Shown here: positions 59,777 through 64,000 of the stretch, piece after piece
Layout of the letters: every line of letters starts with the position of its first letter
How positions within the stretch are numbered: the first letter of the stretch is position 1
Assembly (NCBI RefSeq): GCF_016097555.1
Contig: NC_054708.1
Coordinates: 20,796,983-20,860,982 of the forward strand
DNA: 64,000 nucleotides
Origin: Gigantopelta aegis
Taxonomy: Eukaryota; Mollusca; Gastropoda; Neomphalida; Peltospiridae
Direction of reading: 5' to 3'
Notes under the pieces: generated by a model
Seen by the model: only the letters and a program-made list of their open reading frames with translations
Told to the model about the DNA's origin: nothing
The model's database searches: none
Made by a program: the position numbers and the translations under genes

Positions 59777-60270
59777 GGCGGGACGTAGCCCAGTGCTAAA
59801 GCGCTCGCTTGGTGAGCGGTTGGTTTGGGGTCGATCCCCGTCACTGGGCCCATTGGGATATTATTCGTTCTAGCCAGTGCACTATGACTGGTATATCAAA
59901 GGCCATGGTATGTACTATCCTGTCCAGTGGCTTATCTACTGAAAATAGTGCCTATGGCACGCACTGAAATTGCGCCCATGACTAAATATCTGACACCCAT
60001 CTTTTAGATAACGTCTGACTTTAATAGAAACTGTTCAGTGGCGCCCCCTTTCAAGTGGCGCCCAGGGCACGCGCAATACCTGCCACACCCTAGATACGCC
60101 ACTGATTCTGTCTGTGGGATGGTGTATATAATATAAAAGATCCCTTGCTAATAATGGACAAAAAGTAGCGGTAAGGCTATATGTCAAAATTACCAAATGT
60201 TTGACATCCAGTAGCAGATGATTAATAAATTAATATGCTCTAGTAGTATCGTTAAACAAAACAAACTAAC
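59777..60270 (+). mobile_element. SINE family II with a 170-bp internal insertion
   Basis: The head is GCGGGACGTAGCCCAGTG. The centre is interrupted at about 59936-60108 (CAGTGGCTTATCTACT to GATACGCCACTGA, ends that are inverse of each other). The tail is GTATCGTTAAACAAAACAA. Confidence 0.7.
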
Positions 60271-60599
60271 TTTATCATGTATGTATTATGTCGGGGTTTT
60301 TTATACTATTTTTTAACATTTGTTGCGCAGCGTCCAATATAAGGAATATAAAGAAATTATTCTGCAATTATTTTAAATGTCACCTGACATTTTTTTTGTT
60401 AAATGCAATATGAAGTGCATGACACTGGTGGCCTGATTACATGTTTTGTCAGAAAATGTTAACAATGTCACTGATGGAAAATGATTTTGGTACGAGGCAA
60501 CCTTGAGTGCCGGTGTACCGAACAACAATTACACATGACCTACACAATTTACCTTTCGCATAACTTTAGTCACGCATTCATTCACAGTATGAACTGAAC

Positions 60600-61066
60600 T
60601 GTCAGCAGCGAAAGTGCGCAGTCGTTGATTAAAATCTTTTCTCTAGTTAAAATATTTCAACAGAAAGTGAAACAAACATTGCATTGCTATGACACATTGC
60701 TAAACAATGCTAATGACACTTTAAAAGTATAGTTTAGTAGTCTCAATTTCTCTTTAAGCGTGACACATACGTATATACGATTGAAAATCGATTTTAATTA
60801 AGCGTTACAAACTGAAACTGGCGGGAAAGTGTGTTCTATATATAACATTGGGATGTTAAACTAACAGAAACTGCTAAACAATAACGTAAAAAACAACAAC
60901 AAAGAAAAACCCTACTAGCTCATTCAAAATATATTTTTTGTTTCAGTCACTGTTTAAAAATTAAAAAAAAAAATCTATATAAAACAAATTGCGACCAAGG
61001 GTTAATCAACAACTCTTAAAACTAAACTGTCGAATATAATTCTAAATAACTACAGTCACTGCCGAA
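60600..61066 (+). promoter_or_regulatory. Gene C promoter and 5' UTR
   Basis: A TATA box, TATATAAAA, is at 60976-60984. GAAAGTGAAAC (60663-60673) fits the IRF element GAAANNGAAA. CAAACTGAAACT (60808-60819) is one base from the ISRE core AGTTTCNNTTTC on the opposite strand. ACTGAAACT also occurs upstream of the gene B TATA box. No kappaB match was seen here. Confidence 0.42.
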
Positions 61067-61079
61067 ATGGATACTATTT
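61067..61079 (+). CDS. Gene C coding exon 1 (13-nt coding leader)
   Basis: ATG GAT ACT ATT T precedes donor GTAAGT. It has the same length, phase and Met-Asp start as gene B exon 1. TATATAAAA lies about 90 nt upstream. Confidence 0.62.
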
Positions 61080-63784
61080 GTAAGTACTAATTAATTACAT
61101 AAAATACTGGCTGCTGTCTTTAGTAGTTAAAAACATCTTAATTATAAATACATTTGTTATTAAAAATCAATAAAAATTAGTGCTGAATTGTAATTACAAC
61201 AAATAATAATAATAATAAATTCGTTAATCTTTTACTGCTGTTAATATTTTGCAAACGATATATTGCCACGATCTTACAAAAATGCTCATATCAACATAGT
61301 AATCATTTACATATGGGCGAGACGTATCCTAATGGTAAAGCGTTCGCTTGATGCGCAGTCTGTATCGAATCAATCCCCGTCAGTGGACCCACTGCGCTAT
61401 TTCTCTCTCATCAAAGGATGTGGTATGTGCTATCCTGTCTATGGGATGGTGCATAAAAAAGACCCCTTTCTGCTAATCAAGAAGAGTAGCCCATGAAGTG
61501 GCGACAGCGGATTTCCTGTCTCAATATCTGTGTTGTTCTTAACCATATGTCCGACGCCATATAACCGTAAATAAAATGTGTTGAGTGCATCGTTAAATAA
61601 AACATTGCCTTCCTTCCTTTCCTTCATTTACATGTAGTTCACTTTTAGATAGTACTTCACAGAATTATGAGTTTTTAAATATAAATATATTGCATTTCCT
61701 TTGTTATTCAAATATATATAAAACCTAGAAAATACACATCATTTATAACTTTTATTATACATGTATGCATGCAATTAAGACTTATGCTAGGATCAGACTC
61801 TCAACTGCCAGGAAAAGGTTGGCCAACTTTCTGCTCTCACGACTTCTACGACTGTCCAGTTGTAAGTCTGAGCCTTCTTACAACGCGATTCTCGTCGTAT
61901 AACTCATTAATCGTTAATCTGAGCGCACCCGTCTAAGTCGAGATTTGGGGACATTACAACGCAATCGTCGTGACAGTTGACAGTCTAACCCTAGCATAAA
62001 ACCTAGCATTACGAATTCGGGATATCACAGTGGCACGGTAAAGAGAAACATAAAAAATAAGCAGACAGACAGACAGAAAGACAGACAAACCCCACACTAT
62101 TTAATATACTTACAGCATACAAAATAACCATAGTTATTACAATAAAAATGTATTAATAATTTAGAAAAGTACAGAAGCTGCCTCAAATAAGACAGTTTAT
62201 ATGTAAAATAATTTTTTGTATGAAAACAATCTAACAAATGTGAGAAATATACGCATTAAATATATTTTCAGTTTATGAAAGAACCATGTGTAGTTATGTT
62301 TATAAAATGAATACTGTACGTGTATATGTTTTATTCACATACACATGTATATAGTCTTTGACGAAATAGATAATAACTGGTTTCCGTCTTATATGCGCTA
62401 ATCTGGAAGTAAAATTTGTATTAGTGTTGTAAAATAAATATACACTTATGGTACATACGATGTATATTGCCACAAAGAACAATTGAGAATAATTAAGCTT
62501 GATCAGTTCTACAGAATTTGTCATTCGCTTTATTTGTTGGACACTTAAATATTAGGTTAAACTTTATTTGTTTTGGCTTAAAGGAATATCCCAACAAGAA
62601 ACAAATACAAATACAAACACATGCACAAAAATAACACCAAGCAATCAACTATTGTGGCCTGTAATTGTGTATTTATTACATTCTAATACCTACCCAAAAC
62701 TAGATAAGAGGATAAATGCAATATGCTATTTTAGTCACAAAAAACCCCCCCAAAAACTGTTAGTCGGGGGCGGTATTTAGCTGAGTCGGTTGAGTGCGCG
62801 CTTGAGGTGCTTGCGTCGCAGGATCGAAACACGTCGGTGGATCCATTCAACTGATTGGGTTTTTCCCGTTCCAACCAGTGCACCACAACTGGTCAAAGAC
62901 CGTGGCATGTGCTTTCCTGTCTGTAGGAAAGTGCATATAAAAGATAGACAGACAGACAGATAGTTTATATAAACCTTGCTGTATTAGGAAAAATGTAGCA
63001 GGTTTCCTTTGATGACTACGTGTCAGAATTACCACATATTTGACATCCAATAACCGATGATTATTTAATCAATGTGCTCTAGTGGTGTCGTTAAACAAAA
63101 CAAACTTTTAACTGTTAGTCGGAAACATGACTTACAATGGCTGCGAACTCAGGGCTATCCCATTTGGCGACCAATTAAAACCATCTCTCTGCTTGTGTAT
63201 TTTTCTTACTGTCTCCCTGCCCGTCTATCCGTCTGCCTGCTAGACGGACTGTTTGTCGGTCTGTCGGTCTTACGGTCTTCGCATTTGGAAGCCCATTTGT
63301 CTGCTTGTCTCTCTGTCTGAGTGTCTCTCTATACATTATTTAGAAGAGCACTTATATAAGCTCTGCCTACTGTGTAATCCTTTTAACTTTTTTTTTTTAT
63401 CAATAAAATATCTCAAAACAAACAATATTTAGGCTACTCTCTTCACATTTTGGAGTTTTCCGTTACGTCATCGGTTTAAGATCTTCAAATCCAATAAATA
63501 ATTTCTACTTTCATTGCATTATTATATTATATTATACAGTATTGTTTGAGCTAGCCATTGCGCTGATTCACATCACCAGCGAATCTCACTCTCTCCCCGT
63601 CGTGGGTGCGGATCGGCCCTGGTCTCACCCATGCCTTGCTAGAAATAATCCAGTGACGTCATGGACAGGCCCTTCTAGTATCGCCAGTGGATTACCGGAG
63701 CCAACTTTAAAGGAACTTGTCACGGAACTCCGTGCCCGATCCAGAGAAGTGCACGCCCTTGCCAAGAAACTGAAGCAGAAAATC
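61067..63784 (+). CDS. Gene C: third cytokine-like paralogue, first two coding exons (partial)
   Basis: Visible coding exons are 61067-61079 and 63540-63784; later exons lie beyond the window. The first intron is phase 1 (donor GTAAGT) and the second is phase 0 (donor GTGAGT), as in gene B. The product starts MDTILLFELAIALIHITS, a plausible signal peptide. Trp32-x-x-Pro-Cys36 and an amphipathic helix A segment (KELVTELRARSREVHALAKK) follow, with the exon ending at the same helix position as in A and B. There is no Arg-Arg processing site before the WxxPC motif, unlike A and B. The family assignment depends on the motif, phase and length match, since helices B-D are not seen. Confidence 0.65.
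61315..61618 (+). mobile_element. SINE family I in gene C intron 1
   Basis: GGGCGAGACGTATCCTAATG to AAATAAAACATTGCC plus TTCC repeats. Confidence 0.8.
61620..62760. other. Gene C intron 1, no exon recognised
   Basis: AT-rich; short GACA repeat near 62060-62085. Confidence 0.4.
62764..63112 (+). mobile_element. SINE family II with a variant head, in gene C intron 1
   Basis: Head TTAGCTGAGTCGGTTGAGTG and GCAGGATCGAAAC, tail GTGTCGTTAAACAAAACAAA. Confidence 0.75.
63540..63784 (+). CDS. Gene C coding exon 2
   Basis: The acceptor TTATACAG ends at 63539 and the donor GTGAGT starts at 63785. Two bases complete the split codon, then 81 codons follow with RPWSHPC and helix A ending KLKQKI. Confidence 0.68.
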
Positions 63785-63877
63785 GTGAGTTCATGCGTCA
63801 AATAACTTATGTTGGGCATGCATCAGGGTCACCTCGGGGTGTGGCCAATTTAGTGTGATGTAGAAATCGCACAATAG

Positions 63878-63882
<5 letters not shown>

Positions 63883-63927
<45 letters not shown>
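63883..63927. repeat. (TA)n microsatellite in gene C intron 2
   Basis: Pure TA beyond coding exon 2. Confidence 0.88.
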
Positions 63928-63928
<1 letters not shown>

Positions 63929-64000
63929 GTATATATATTTGGGTTTTGTTTACACATAACGAGTTGACATAAAACTCGTATTAGAAAAAACACCATAAAA

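Overview
The window looks like a repeat-rich invertebrate nuclear genome, most likely a mollusc and perhaps a marine gastropod. This rests on AT-rich DNA, long spliced genes, many tRNA-derived SINEs, a Ty3/gypsy-type retroelement, LINE fragments, MITEs and long microsatellites. The species assignment is inference. Nothing bacterial or viral (operons, Shine-Dalgarno sites, CRISPR) is present. A 200-base assembly gap lies at 12859-13058.

The main content is a small cluster of related secreted proteins with the layout of a four-helix class I cytokine, closest in pattern to the LIF/CNTF/CLCF1 branch of the IL-6 family. Gene A (minus, 7305-10865) has three coding exons and encodes 235 residues. 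A tandem copy, A' (minus, 17249-21836), keeps its last two coding exons intact, but its first exon is cut down to a remnant. Gene B (plus, 44310-51998) has four coding exons and encodes 240 residues, with a TATA promoter and kappaB-like sites. Gene C (plus, from 61067) shows two exons and runs off the window. B and C start with the same kind of 13-nt coding leader exon (Met-Asp-x-Leu/Ile). All three genes share a Trp-x-x-Pro-Cys motif near the N-terminus and a phase-0 intron in the first helix. A and B also share a second phase-0 intron in the AB loop, a Gly-x-Pro-Leu AB-loop motif and a cysteine in helix C.

Layout: 1-6000 holds minisatellite, SINE, LINE and GA repeats. 6037-10541 (gene A locus) was duplicated in tandem to 15010-20512, and comparing the two copies exposes three later insertions with their empty sites. 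12.4-15.0 kb holds the gap and two LINE 3' ends. 20.5-22.2 kb holds a 51-bp minisatellite and an 82-bp SINE-tail array. 22.2-27.3 kb holds a TC tract, a foldback MITE, a decayed transposon-like gene and a ~160-bp tandem array. 27.8-34.8 kb is a defective LTR retrotransposon on the minus strand, inserted in an older SINE. 36.8-43.1 kb holds a DNA transposon, a MITE and two solo LTRs. 44.0-53.2 kb is gene B with its promoter and AU-rich 3' UTR. 53.2-60.3 kb is again repeats, including a third solo LTR. 60.6-64.0 kb is the promoter and start of gene C.

If the cytokine reading is right, the window carries a linked family of inducible secreted signals that would act through a JAK/STAT-type receptor. 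That function is inferred from sequence pattern only.
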